Shown here piece after piece: positions 17,135-25,414 of a stretch of DNA of 64,000 nt. Made by a program: the position numbers and the translations under genes. The notes beneath the pieces were generated by a model. That model did not search any database. It was not told the DNA's origin and saw only the letters and a list, made by a program, of their open reading frames with translations. Every line of letters begins with the position of its first letter. Position 1 is the stretch's first letter. Location: contig NZ_CP007033.1 of NCBI RefSeq assembly GCF_000512895.1, positions 1,351,001 through 1,415,000 on the forward strand, read 5' to 3'. The stretch comes from Dehalobacter restrictus DSM 9455. Its GTDB lineage: Bacteria; Bacillota; Desulfitobacteriia; Desulfitobacteriales; Syntrophobotulaceae.

Positions 17135-17643
17135 TGAAAACAACAGGTCATCTTGTACTCTATATTTCTGAAAATGAAGATTTTGAGCTCTGGAGGGTTC
17201 TTTCGCAGATCCCTCCGGAGGAACGGTCTGCTTTTGTCAAAAATGCCCTGAAAACTGCGATTGTCCAAAACAATGAGTCCAGAAATCCTCAGGATCATTG
17301 GGCAAGGCAAAATAACATTCTGCGGCTTGATAAGAGCGCCGGTCAAAGCCCGGTGATGAATGAGGTGGCCATGGAGGAGCTGGGCTACAACACGATTGCT
17401 GCTGCGGATGAAAAAGCCATGCGGCCGTTAATGAACGGTATTCCTCAGGGCAGGGGAAATCCCAGACCCGAGGTGGATTTCGACCTCGTACGCGTGGAAG
17501 AATTGCTGCAGACCGGTGAGGCAAGGCCCAAGACCTCACTGCCTGGTCTTGACTTTCTGCTTACGAATGTCATCGGTGAAGAAGATGATGAAAAAGTGAT
17601 TGAATTTGTCCGAAAAAGCCAAACTGCCTCCGGAGAGGAATAA
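17134..17643 (+). CDS. Small partner of the actin-like protein, ParR-like candidate
   Basis: A 169-residue soluble protein whose start overlaps the stop of the ParM-like gene by one base. Its N-terminal 45 residues ('VLYISENEDFELWRVLSQIPPEERSAFVKNALKTAI') read like a ribbon-helix-helix unit: a strand, then two helices with 'pppERSaFVKnAL'. ParR adaptors have such a fold and bind centromere repeats. The rest is low in motifs and has an acidic end. I assign ParR only from position, size and this pattern. Confidence 0.55.
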   Translation: MKTTGHLVLYISENEDFELWRVLSQIPPEERSAFVKNALKTAIVQNNESRNPQDHWARQNNILRLDKSAGQSPVMNEVAMEELGYNTIAAADEKAMRPLMNGIPQGRGNPRPEVDFDLVRVEELLQTGEARPKTSLPGLDFLLTNVIGEEDDEKVIEFVRKSQTASGEE

Positions 17644-17714
17644 AGCAAAATGTTCTCCGCGGGGCAGTTTCTCTTTGTTATATTATTTATTTGGGGTTTA
17701 CGCCATGTACCCTA

Positions 17715-17780
17715 ACCGCTCTTCGGCTATTGCGCCCTCCTTGGCGCAAAAAGCCGCGCTTCGCATCGTGCTCCGCTTGG
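17715..17780 (-). repeat. Dispersed repeat, copy A
   Basis: On the minus strand this reads AAGCGGAGCACGATGCGAAG, then a GCGCGGCT-TTTT segment, then GGAGGGCGCAATAGCCGAAG. Both ends match copy B at 48352-48468, which carries extra bases in the middle. The rest of the 17644-17866 gap shows no gene. Confidence 0.6.
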
Positions 17781-17866
17781 CCGCGGATAGACTACATGAC
17801 GTTAAATTTCGCGTGTATTAAGCGATCCTATGCTGAATATGGGATTTGTATAATTTCCTCTGAAGA

Positions 17867-19708
17867 TCAGATGATACTGATCTTATATTTTTTGAACCAG
17901 AAATCCAGCTGCAGCAGAAAGGCAAAAAGTCTGGGTGTGTCCATCAGCTGACCGAACCACGGTCGATTGGCATCGGACGACGGATTGGCCATTAAGTCCA
18001 GAAGTTGTTTTTTATTCACTAAATCATACAGCGGTGAGGCAGAGTCTTCCAGAACAGTACGAAGTCTGCCGGTGACCATCTCCAGGAATTGCGGATGGTG
18101 GGTTTTGGGGTAAGGGCTTTTGCGCCGCCATAGAACATCTTCAGGAAGTATGCCTTCCAGGGCGGTTCGCAAAAGCCCTTTTTCGCGATTTTGCCAGTAC
18201 TTCATTTCCCACGGAATATTCCAGACATATTCAACAATCCGGTGGTCACAGAAAGGCACGCGGACTTCCAGACCGGAAGCCATCGTCATTCTGTCTTTGC
18301 GGTCAAGCAGGGTGGGCATGAATCTGGTCAAAGTCAGGTAACTGATTCGTTTATCTTTGTCTACTTTGGCGTCCCCGGTCCCCGAAACGGGAACTTCTGA
18401 AACGGCTTCCCGGTAGCGCTCTCTTACATAATCTAAAGGTGCGATGATCTGGAGAATTTCCGGTGATAGGATCTGGAGGCGAGTTTGAAGGTCCGTTGAC
18501 CACGGAAAGGTATCTGCATTTTTAAGATCATCCCGGTGAAACCACGGATATCCGCCAAAAACTTCATCTGCGCATTCCCCGGAAAGTCCGACCGTTACCG
18601 ACTCTTTGATTCTCCGGCTGAACAGCAGCAGGGAAGAATCAACATCGGCCATACCCGGCAGGTCTCTGGCTGCGGCAGCGTCTGTCAAAGCTTCGACCAG
18701 TTCTGCAGTATCCAGAAACAGATTATGGTGGTTGGTGTTGAAGCAATTGGCCATTTTACGCACCCATGGAGCATCCGGATCCGGCTGATAGTCATTTGCT
18801 TGAAAATATTTGTCGTTAGCGATGTAGTCAATAGAGAACGTGGGGAGGATTTTCCCTTCAGCCTGATACTTCTTGGCAGCGATAGCCGTTATGATACTGG
18901 AATCCAGACCTCCGGACAATAAAGTCCCTAGGGGAACATCGGAGACAAGCTGACGCGAAATGGCATCGATGACCAGTTCGCGAACATGATCGACCGTTGT
19001 TCGGATATCATCTGTATGCGGTTTGTTTTCAAGCCGCCAGTACGGCCACTGTCTTATTCCCTCATACTTAACCAGCATCGCGTATCCGGGTTTCAGTTCA
19101 CAAATGTTTTTAATAACACCAAAACCCGGAGTCCTGGCCGGGGCAATCATAAAAAGTTCGGCGAGGCCTTCACGGTCAATGACCGCAGGGATATCCGGAT
19201 GGGCAAGTAGCGCTTTAAGTTCTGAAGCAAAAATGAACGACGGGTATTTATGATAATAAAACAGCGGTTTAACGCCCATTCTGTCCCGGGCCAGAAAGAG
19301 AGATTTTTCCCGGCAGTCCCAGATCCCAAACGCGAAAATGCCATTGAGTTTCTGAACGCAATCCACGCCCCATTCCAGATAAGACAGAAGCAGGACTTCC
19401 GTATCAGAATGCCCTTGGAAGGAATACCCTTTCGCTGAGAGAGCCTGGCGGATTTCTTCGGTGTTATACAATTCTCCGTTATAAGTAATCGTATAGGCCC
19501 AGCCGCCGCGCCAGCGGGTCATGGGTTGTTTTCCTCCTTCAATATCTACAACTGCCAGCCTGCTGTGGCCCAAAGCAATTTCGGGATAAAGCCATTTTCC
19601 CCGAGTATCAGGACCGCGGGGAGTAAGGGTGTCGACCATTCTGTCAATGACAGGGCCGGATTCGGACATATCCTGCGTCCAATCCAGCCAGCCTGTAATT
19701 CCGCACAA
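17867..19708 (-). CDS. asnB: Asparagine synthase (glutamine-hydrolysing)
   Basis: The 613-residue enzyme makes asparagine from aspartate, ATP and glutamine. The start MCGITG leaves Cys2 as the glutaminase nucleophile, with the glutamine-binding 'YNGELYNTEEIR'. The synthetase half has the PP-loop 'LLSGGLDSSIITAI' (about residue 260) and 'GLSGECADEVFGGYPWF'. A G/A-rich GGAG site lies before the ATG. It stands alone, on the strand opposite to the trp operon, from which it is divergently separated by about 570 bases that hold the trp T-box. AsnB-type proteins in some firmicutes amidate cell-wall DAP instead, which cannot be excluded. Confidence 0.9.
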   Translation of the reverse strand: MCGITGWLDWTQDMSESGPVIDRMVDTLTPRGPDTRGKWLYPEIALGHSRLAVVDIEGGKQPMTRWRGGWAYTITYNGELYNTEEIRQALSAKGYSFQGHSDTEVLLLSYLEWGVDCVQKLNGIFAFGIWDCREKSLFLARDRMGVKPLFYYHKYPSFIFASELKALLAHPDIPAVIDREGLAELFMIAPARTPGFGVIKNICELKPGYAMLVKYEGIRQWPYWRLENKPHTDDIRTTVDHVRELVIDAISRQLVSDVPLGTLLSGGLDSSIITAIAAKKYQAEGKILPTFSIDYIANDKYFQANDYQPDPDAPWVRKMANCFNTNHHNLFLDTAELVEALTDAAAARDLPGMADVDSSLLLFSRRIKESVTVGLSGECADEVFGGYPWFHRDDLKNADTFPWSTDLQTRLQILSPEILQIIAPLDYVRERYREAVSEVPVSGTGDAKVDKDKRISYLTLTRFMPTLLDRKDRMTMASGLEVRVPFCDHRIVEYVWNIPWEMKYWQNREKGLLRTALEGILPEDVLWRRKSPYPKTHHPQFLEMVTGRLRTVLEDSASPLYDLVNKKQLLDLMANPSSDANRPWFGQLMDTPRLFAFLLQLDFWFKKYKISII

Positions 19709-19865
19709 AGCTGTTCACTCCTTAAATAATAAAATAATGATAACTGGTATCACCTAATACTATATATATGACCGTTATAACCGAATGTTTCAAAATAATT
19801 TCGTGAATTCACTTGCCAAATAAAAAGCATTTGTATATAATGGTTTACAATAACTGCATAGCTTT

Positions 19866-20129
19866 AAAGCGAAGATTGAGAATAGTAACCATGAACGGAA
19901 AATTACAGAGAGTCGCAGGTTGGTGTGATTGCGGCAGGGAAGTTTATGACGAATGGCCTCATGAGTACGACCCGAAATCATCGATAGTAGGCGTCGTCGG
20001 GAATCCTACCCGTTATCATCAGGACGTGTATGATCGTACATGTTTAAGCGGGTATAGTAATATACCAATTTGGGTGGTACCGCAGGAGATATAGCCTCTT
20101 GTCCCTTTCTAGGGATAAGGGGCTTTTTA
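19866..20129 (+). promoter_or_regulatory. Tryptophan T-box leader
   Basis: A typical T-box: an AGAATAGTA S-turn-like segment near 19880, an AGAGAG...GGTTGGTGTGA stretch, the specifier region GAATGGCCTCATGAG in which TGG is the Trp codon, and the T-box proper AATTTGGGTGGTACCGC near 20068. Uncharged tRNA-Trp should favour the antiterminator and switch on the trp operon. A 94-codon open frame across it is incidental. Confidence 0.92.
20092..20129 (+). terminator. T-box-controlled terminator
   Basis: The stem GCCTCTTGTCCCT with AGGGATAAGGGGC is followed by T5. It overlaps the end of the T-box antiterminator region, as the mechanism requires, and lies 150 bases before trpEG. Confidence 0.9.
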
Positions 20130-20153
20130 TATTCACGGAAGACTTGATGCTGA

Positions 20154-20247
20154 ACGGAGACCACGCATCAGCGAGGTACCATGTTTACCCGGGTATCCAA
20201 AGGATGGATTTGGCGCATCGCTTTTACCAGGGATGGCAAAGAGCGGT
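20154..20247 (+). repeat. Dispersed repeat, diverged copy C
   Basis: Between the T-box terminator and trpEG, the stretch holds CGGAG, CAGCGAGG, GGATGGA, GCATCGC and GGGATGGCAAAGAGCG in the same order as copy B at 48352-48468. The match is imperfect. Confidence 0.4.
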
Positions 20248-20280
20248 ATTCTATAGCAAACTTGGGGGAGGCTAAGCAAT

Positions 20281-22467
20281 ATGAATACTTCAATCAAATC
20301 GTATCATACCAGCGGCGGGCTTTTGATTCATTCCGTAACGGAAGAAGTTGATAAGTCCTATCGTGAGAAAATCATTACGGAGCTGAATGATGTTCGGGGC
20401 GCTTACTTTTGCAGCAGCTTTGAATATCCGGGCAGGTATACCCGCTGGGACATCGGATTTATCAATCCTCCGATCGAGATCCAGACATTTGGCCGAAATA
20501 TTGAAATAACGGCGTTGGATCAAAAAGGGCTGATCCTGCTGGAATTTATCTATGACGTTCTGAAGCGGGAAACATATTTGGAAACATTGATCCGCGGGCA
20601 GTACAAAATAACGGGCAGGGTTGCTCCATGTCAGGAAATTTTTCCGGAAGAGCAAAGAAGCAGGCAAAAATCCGTTTTTTCTGTGGTCCGCAGCCTGCTG
20701 GAAGCGTTTTACTCTGATCTGGACGCTTTTCTCGGTCTATATGGAAGCTTCGGCTATGATCTGATCTTTCAGTTTGAAAGCATCCATCTGAAAAGGCCGC
20801 GGGATGAAGTGCAGGCCGATATGATCTTGTTTATCCCCGATGAAATCTTTGTCATTGACCATCAGAAGGATGACTGCTTCCGTATTCGGTATGATTTTGA
20901 ATTCGGCGGTCTTTCCAGTCTGGGTCAGGCCAAAACGATGCTGTCAGCTGCCGGGAGAATAAAAAATGACGGCCGGACTATTCCGGCGCAGGAAATATCA
21001 AACGATACCGAAGGACGATATGCGGAAAAAGTCCGGATTGCTAAAGCGTACTTTAAACGCGGTGACTTTTTCGAGGTCGTTCCGTCTCATACCTTTTACC
21101 GGAGCTGTGAGATCAGGCCTTCGGAAATATTTGAAAACTTGACAAAGATTAATCCGAGTCCTTATGGGTTCCTGATTCATCTTGGCAATGAGCACCTGAT
21201 TGGTTCCTCGCCGGAAATGTTTGTCAGGGTCGAAGGCAGAAGAATCGAGACTTGTCCGATATCCGGTACAATTCCAAGAGGCCGGGACGCGCTTGAAGAT
21301 GCCGAGAGAATCCGTGAGCTGCTGAACTCCCATAAGGATGAGTCCGAACTTACGATGTGCACGGACGTCGACCGCAATGACAAATCCAGGATCTGTATAC
21401 CGGGTACGGTTAAGGTACTGGGACGGCGCCAGATCGAAATGTATTCTCACCTTATTCATACCGTGGACCATGTTGAGGGGATTCTGGCCGATGGGTATGA
21501 CGCCTTGGATGCTTTTATGACCCATATGTGGGCGGTAACAGTGACCGGGGCTCCCAAAAAAGCCGCCGTCCAATGGATTGAAGACCATGAGGAGTCCAAC
21601 CGGATGTGGTACGGCGGGGCAGTCGGAATCCTTGGTTTTGACGGCCGGATGAATACAGGACTCACACTCAGAACCATCCGCTTAAAAGACGGGATCGCTG
21701 GGGTCAGAGTCGGAGCAACGCTGCTGTATGATTCCATTCCCGAAGAGGAAGAAAAAGAAACGATTGTCAAGGCTGAAGCCCTTCTCAAAGTATTGGGTGA
21801 TGCGAAAGCCGGTATGACTGAAAATAGAAACGATCTGCTCACAGCTTGTTCACCACGGCAAGAGAATGCCGCTGATCCTTTTCAAGTGCTGCTGGTTGAT
21901 CATGAAGACTCCTTCGTGCATACACTGGCCAGTTATTTCCGTAAAGCCGGCTGTCAGGTGGTCACGATGCGGCACCATCTGGCCAGAGAAGCCTTAAAGA
22001 AAGAACGGTATGATTTGGTCGTGCTGTCCCCGGGCCCGGGCAAACCGTCTGATTTTAAACTCCGGGAAACAATCGGGCTCTGTCTGGACAAAGGAATTCC
22101 TCTCTTTGGGGTCTGTCTGGGGCTGCAGGGGATTGTCGAATATTTTAACGGAAAGCTCGGCGTATTGGATATACCGGTGCATGGCAAACAATCGGCGTTA
22201 AAAATATCCCCAGAATCAGTAATCTTTAAAAAATTGGCCAATCTAAGAGTAGGCAGATACCATTCGCTGTTTGCTGAAAAAGTACCGCCGGAACTTGAGA
22301 TTACGGCCTGGACTGAAGATGGTGTGGTTATGGCAGTAGAAAGCAAAGATAAAAACATTCTAGCAGTCCAGTTCCACCCTGAATCCATCATGTCGATGGA
22401 TGAGGATCAAGGATTCCGGATCATCACCAATATTTTGTCTATACGAGGAGGTGCCTACGGTGCGTAA
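20281..22467 (+). CDS. trpE(G): Fused anthranilate synthase, components I and II
   Basis: The 728-residue fusion makes anthranilate from chorismate and glutamine. Residues 1 to about 510 are the TrpE part, with 'EYPGRYTRWDIGFINPPI', 'GSSPEMFVRVEGRRIETCPISGTIPRG', 'DVDRNDKSRICIPGTVKV' and 'AVTVTGAPKKAAVQWIE'. From about 535 follows the TrpG glutaminase with 'LLVDHEDSFVHTLASYF', nucleophile Cys in 'FGVCLGLQG' and 'VQFHPESIM'. Fused TrpE(G) proteins with this same N-terminal pattern are best known from rhizobia and some other Proteobacteria; Firmicutes normally have separate trpE and trpG. A GGGGGAGG site precedes the ATG. It is the first gene of the T-box operon and overlaps the aldolase-like gene by eight bases. 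Confidence 0.92.
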   Translation: MNTSIKSYHTSGGLLIHSVTEEVDKSYREKIITELNDVRGAYFCSSFEYPGRYTRWDIGFINPPIEIQTFGRNIEITALDQKGLILLEFIYDVLKRETYLETLIRGQYKITGRVAPCQEIFPEEQRSRQKSVFSVVRSLLEAFYSDLDAFLGLYGSFGYDLIFQFESIHLKRPRDEVQADMILFIPDEIFVIDHQKDDCFRIRYDFEFGGLSSLGQAKTMLSAAGRIKNDGRTIPAQEISNDTEGRYAEKVRIAKAYFKRGDFFEVVPSHTFYRSCEIRPSEIFENLTKINPSPYGFLIHLGNEHLIGSSPEMFVRVEGRRIETCPISGTIPRGRDALEDAERIRELLNSHKDESELTMCTDVDRNDKSRICIPGTVKVLGRRQIEMYSHLIHTVDHVEGILADGYDALDAFMTHMWAVTVTGAPKKAAVQWIEDHEESNRMWYGGAVGILGFDGRMNTGLTLRTIRLKDGIAGVRVGATLLYDSIPEEEEKETIVKAEALLKVLGDAKAGMTENRNDLLTACSPRQENAADPFQVLLVDHEDSFVHTLASYFRKAGCQVVTMRHHLAREALKKERYDLVVLSPGPGKPSDFKLRETIGLCLDKGIPLFGVCLGLQGIVEYFNGKLGVLDIPVHGKQSALKISPESVIFKKLANLRVGRYHSLFAEKVPPELEITAWTEDGVVMAVESKDKNILAVQFHPESIMSMDEDQGFRIITNILSIRGGAYGA

Positions 22468-23392
22468 TCTGACCATTCTGGATTGTACGCTCAGAGACGG
22501 AGGACTGACCAACAACTTCCGGTTCCCGGAAAAATATATCAAAGACCATATTCAAAAGATCTCCGAAGCGAAGGTCGATTATCTTGAACTTGGGTATAAA
22601 GCAGATCCCGCGTATTATGAACGGACAGCCTACGGCAAACTTAAATTCTGTGATGACAGCGAGATACGTGACATCATCAAAGGAATTCCGGGGCTTCCCA
22701 AACTGGCTTTTATGGTGGATGTCGGCAGATTTGACCGGCGATTGGTTGAAAATGCCTCAGTTTCACCGTTCACCATGGGCCGGGTTGCCTGCTATTTAAA
22801 CCAGATTGAAGAGGCCGTCGAAGATGTCCGCTTTCTGCAAAATAAAGGCTATGAAACAACGCTGAATATCATGGCAATTTCCAGAGAAAGAATCCCGGAA
22901 ATTATTTGCGGTTTAAGAAAAATCAAAGCGCAAATCCCTGCAGCAGCAGTCTATGTGGTAGACAGTTACGGGGCGCTTTATCCGGATGATGTCAAAAAGC
23001 TGGTATCGCTGTACAAGGAAGAATTAAACGGTATGAAGGTGGGAATTCACGTGCATAACAATATGCAGCTGGCCTTCTCCAACACCATTACGGCGGTTGA
23101 AAGCGGTGCTGACTTCCTTGATGCGAGTGTCAACGGGATGGGAAGGGGCGCCGGCAACTGTCCGCTGGAATGTCTTTTACCCTATGTCGGTAAGGACAAT
23201 TATGATTTAAAGCCTGTACTGGCGCTGATTAATGATTACTACACCCATGATGCTAACGAACGTTCCTGGGGTTACTGTCCGAAGCAGCTCTTGACGGGGA
23301 TTTTTAATCAGCATCCTGTCTATAGTATCCAGGGGGCTGGCGAAGATCTGATCCGAATCTATGATCATTTTCAAAGTGAGGTGCAGGTATGA
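22460..23392 (+). CDS. DRE-TIM metallolyase/aldolase-like protein in the trp operon
   Basis: A 310-residue TIM-barrel protein of the HMGL-like family. The signature 'LDCTLRDGGLTN' stands at residues 7-18, the catalytic-base region follows, and the metal-binding H-x-H is in 'GIHVHNNMQLAF' near residue 197; 'DASVNGMGRGAGNCPLE' matches the late glycine-rich motif. Relatives are 4-hydroxy-2-oxovalerate aldolases, isopropylmalate synthases and similar C-C bond enzymes. It starts at GTG 22460 (GGAGG eight bases upstream) inside the end of trpE(G), and its own end overlaps trpB by four bases, so it is coupled to tryptophan genes on both sides. No step of the standard pathway needs it. The substrate is unknown. 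Confidence 0.82.
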   Translation: MRNLTILDCTLRDGGLTNNFRFPEKYIKDHIQKISEAKVDYLELGYKADPAYYERTAYGKLKFCDDSEIRDIIKGIPGLPKLAFMVDVGRFDRRLVENASVSPFTMGRVACYLNQIEEAVEDVRFLQNKGYETTLNIMAISRERIPEIICGLRKIKAQIPAAAVYVVDSYGALYPDDVKKLVSLYKEELNGMKVGIHVHNNMQLAFSNTITAVESGADFLDASVNGMGRGAGNCPLECLLPYVGKDNYDLKPVLALINDYYTHDANERSWGYCPKQLLTGIFNQHPVYSIQGAGEDLIRIYDHFQSEVQV

Positions 23393-24642
23393 AGAACAAA
23401 ATGATTAATTATCTAGGACAAAATGGTTATTTTGGCGCCTATGGCGGGAGATTTGTCCCGGAAATCCTGATACCGGCTGTCGACGAACTGAATCAGGCTT
23501 TTCAGGAAATATTACGGGACGAGGACTTTTATAAGCAATACTATAATCTCCTGATGGATTTTTCAGGCAGGCCGACGCCGCTGACGTATGCTGAAGGGCT
23601 TAGTGCGTATTTTGGCAAAGCCAAAATCTATATAAAACGGGAAGATTTGAATCATTCCGGCGCCCATAAAATCAATAACGTGCTCGGACAGGGCTTGCTC
23701 ATGAAAAAGTTGGGCAAGACCAGAGTCATTGCCGAGACCGGCGCAGGCCAGCACGGTGTGGCAACGGCGATCATGGCAGCAAAAATGGGATTTCAGGCGA
23801 CGATCTATATGGGAGCTGAAGACGCTGAACGGCAATATGCCAATGTCTTCTGGATGAAACAGCTCGGAGCTGAAGTTATTCCTGTGACAACCGGGACGGC
23901 AACGCTTAAGGATGCCATTAACGAAGCACTTCGCGACTGGGCAGGGAATTTTGACAACACGCATTATGCGCTTGGCACGGCGTGTGGACCAAGGCCATTC
24001 CCGGAGATGGTCACTTTCTTTCAGTCCGTAATCAGTAAAGAGATGAAAAAACAAATTAATGAGATTTGCGGCAAGAATCCGGACCGGATCTATGCCTGTC
24101 TGGGCGGCGGTTCCAATGCGATGGGCGCTTTTGTGGAATTTCTGCAGGAGCCCGGTGTAGAACTTGTTGCCGTCGAGGCAGGCGGCAAGGGCGAAGCTTC
24201 CGGAAAGCATGCTTCGCGGATCGCTTATGCCAAAGCCAAAACCGGCGTCTCTCAGGGCTACAAGACATTGTTTCTCCAGGATGATGACGGACAGATGCTG
24301 GATACCTGGAGCATTTCCGCCGGACTTGATTATGTCGGCGTATCACCAATCCTGGCTCATCTGGCGGAAACCAAGAGGGTCCGGGTTTTAGCCGCCACAG
24401 ATGCCGAAGTCATTGAGGCCTTTAAACTGATCATCAGCAAGGAAGGGCTGATACCGGCACTTGAATCCACACATGCTTTCGCCGGACTTTTCAGGGAAAT
24501 TGCTGACACCAAACCGGAAGATGTCATCGTTGTCAATATGTCCGGGCGGGGCGACAAAGATATCTTCAATATTGGGGAAGCATTGCAGGATCAGGGCTGG
24601 AAAACATTTGTCACGGAAAGAGGTAAGGCATATGCGGATTGA
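23389..24642 (+). CDS. trpB: Tryptophan synthase beta chain
   Basis: The 417-residue PLP enzyme joins indole and serine to tryptophan. The PLP lysine lies in 'EDLNHSGAHKINNVLGQ' near residue 95, the phosphate loop is 'CLGGGSNAMGAF', and the first residues 'GYFGAYGGRFVPE' match TrpB1-type proteins. It overlaps the aldolase-like gene (ATGA) and its 3' end overlaps the start of trpA by 11 bases. Confidence 0.93.
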   Translation: MKNKMINYLGQNGYFGAYGGRFVPEILIPAVDELNQAFQEILRDEDFYKQYYNLLMDFSGRPTPLTYAEGLSAYFGKAKIYIKREDLNHSGAHKINNVLGQGLLMKKLGKTRVIAETGAGQHGVATAIMAAKMGFQATIYMGAEDAERQYANVFWMKQLGAEVIPVTTGTATLKDAINEALRDWAGNFDNTHYALGTACGPRPFPEMVTFFQSVISKEMKKQINEICGKNPDRIYACLGGGSNAMGAFVEFLQEPGVELVAVEAGGKGEASGKHASRIAYAKAKTGVSQGYKTLFLQDDDGQMLDTWSISAGLDYVGVSPILAHLAETKRVRVLAATDAEVIEAFKLIISKEGLIPALESTHAFAGLFREIADTKPEDVIVVNMSGRGDKDIFNIGEALQDQGWKTFVTERGKAYAD

Positions 24643-25414
24643 AAAACAAATCGAAGCTATGAGAAAAGAGAAGAAAATACTGCTGATGACCCACCAAATT
24701 ATTGGCTATCCTGATTTTGCCGCCAATGAAAAAGTGATTGAATGCTTTTATAACAACGGGGTCGATCTGATTGAACTGCAAATACCTTTTTCTGATCCGA
24801 TTGCCGACGGACCGGTATTCACCAAGTCCAACCAGGCCGTATTAGAGAAGGGGATCAAAGTCAGCGACTGCCTGAAGTTTATTGAGAGAATGGCCAGCAA
24901 ATACCCGATCCCGTTTTTGGTCATGACCTACTACAATATTCTGTACCAATACGGCGTCGAAGCATTTATTGACCGGTGCAAAGAGATTGGCGTCCAGGGA
25001 ACCATCGTGCCGGATGCTCCGCTCGATGAGGCCAGAACCTACTACGATTATTCCTGCCAACAGGGATTGGCTGCAGTAAGTATAGCGACACCTTATTCCG
25101 ATCCGAAGCGGCTGCAGGAAATTGCAGATATCGGGAGCGGATTCATCTATTACGTTCCCCGCAAAGGGGTAACCGGCAGCAAAACAACTTTTGGCTTCGA
25201 AATTCTGGACGGGATTCAAAAAGCAAAGAAAGAGACCGGCAAAACAATCGCCGTAGGTTTTGGGATTCAAGGCCCGGAAGATGTCGCCCGTTTAATTGGA
25301 ACAGCCGATATAGCAATCATCGGCAGTAAGATCCAGCAGGTGCTGGAGACTGAAGGGCTGTCCGGTCTGGATCAGTTTTTAGGCGATATTGCGCGTGTTA
25401 ATAAGGAGGAATGA
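24632..25414 (+). CDS. trpA: Tryptophan synthase alpha chain
   Basis: About 260 residues, the usual size, cleaving indole-3-glycerol phosphate to indole. The two catalytic acids are in 'VDLIELQIPFSDPIADGPV' (Glu near 49, Asp near 60), and 'GFIYYVPRKGVTG' corresponds to the phosphate loop region. Several normally fixed residues differ (ELQ for ELG, YYVPRKG for YYVSRTG), so it is a diverged member. The ATG at 24632 is preceded by AGAGGTAAGG; the frame is open further upstream inside trpB without a better start. trpD follows immediately. Confidence 0.9.
   Translation: MRIEKQIEAMRKEKKILLMTHQIIGYPDFAANEKVIECFYNNGVDLIELQIPFSDPIADGPVFTKSNQAVLEKGIKVSDCLKFIERMASKYPIPFLVMTYYNILYQYGVEAFIDRCKEIGVQGTIVPDAPLDEARTYYDYSCQQGLAAVSIATPYSDPKRLQEIADIGSGFIYYVPRKGVTGSKTTFGFEILDGIQKAKKETGKTIAVGFGIQGPEDVARLIGTADIAIIGSKIQQVLETEGLSGLDQFLGDIARVNKEE

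Noticed and set aside
19813-20094. Open frame of 93 codons before the trp operon
   Set aside because: It coincides with the T-box leader; its codons follow the conserved RNA blocks and there is no ribosome site.
20998-21588. Minus-strand open frame of 196 codons within trpE(G)
   Set aside because: It lies wholly inside a conserved gene and shows no family motif.
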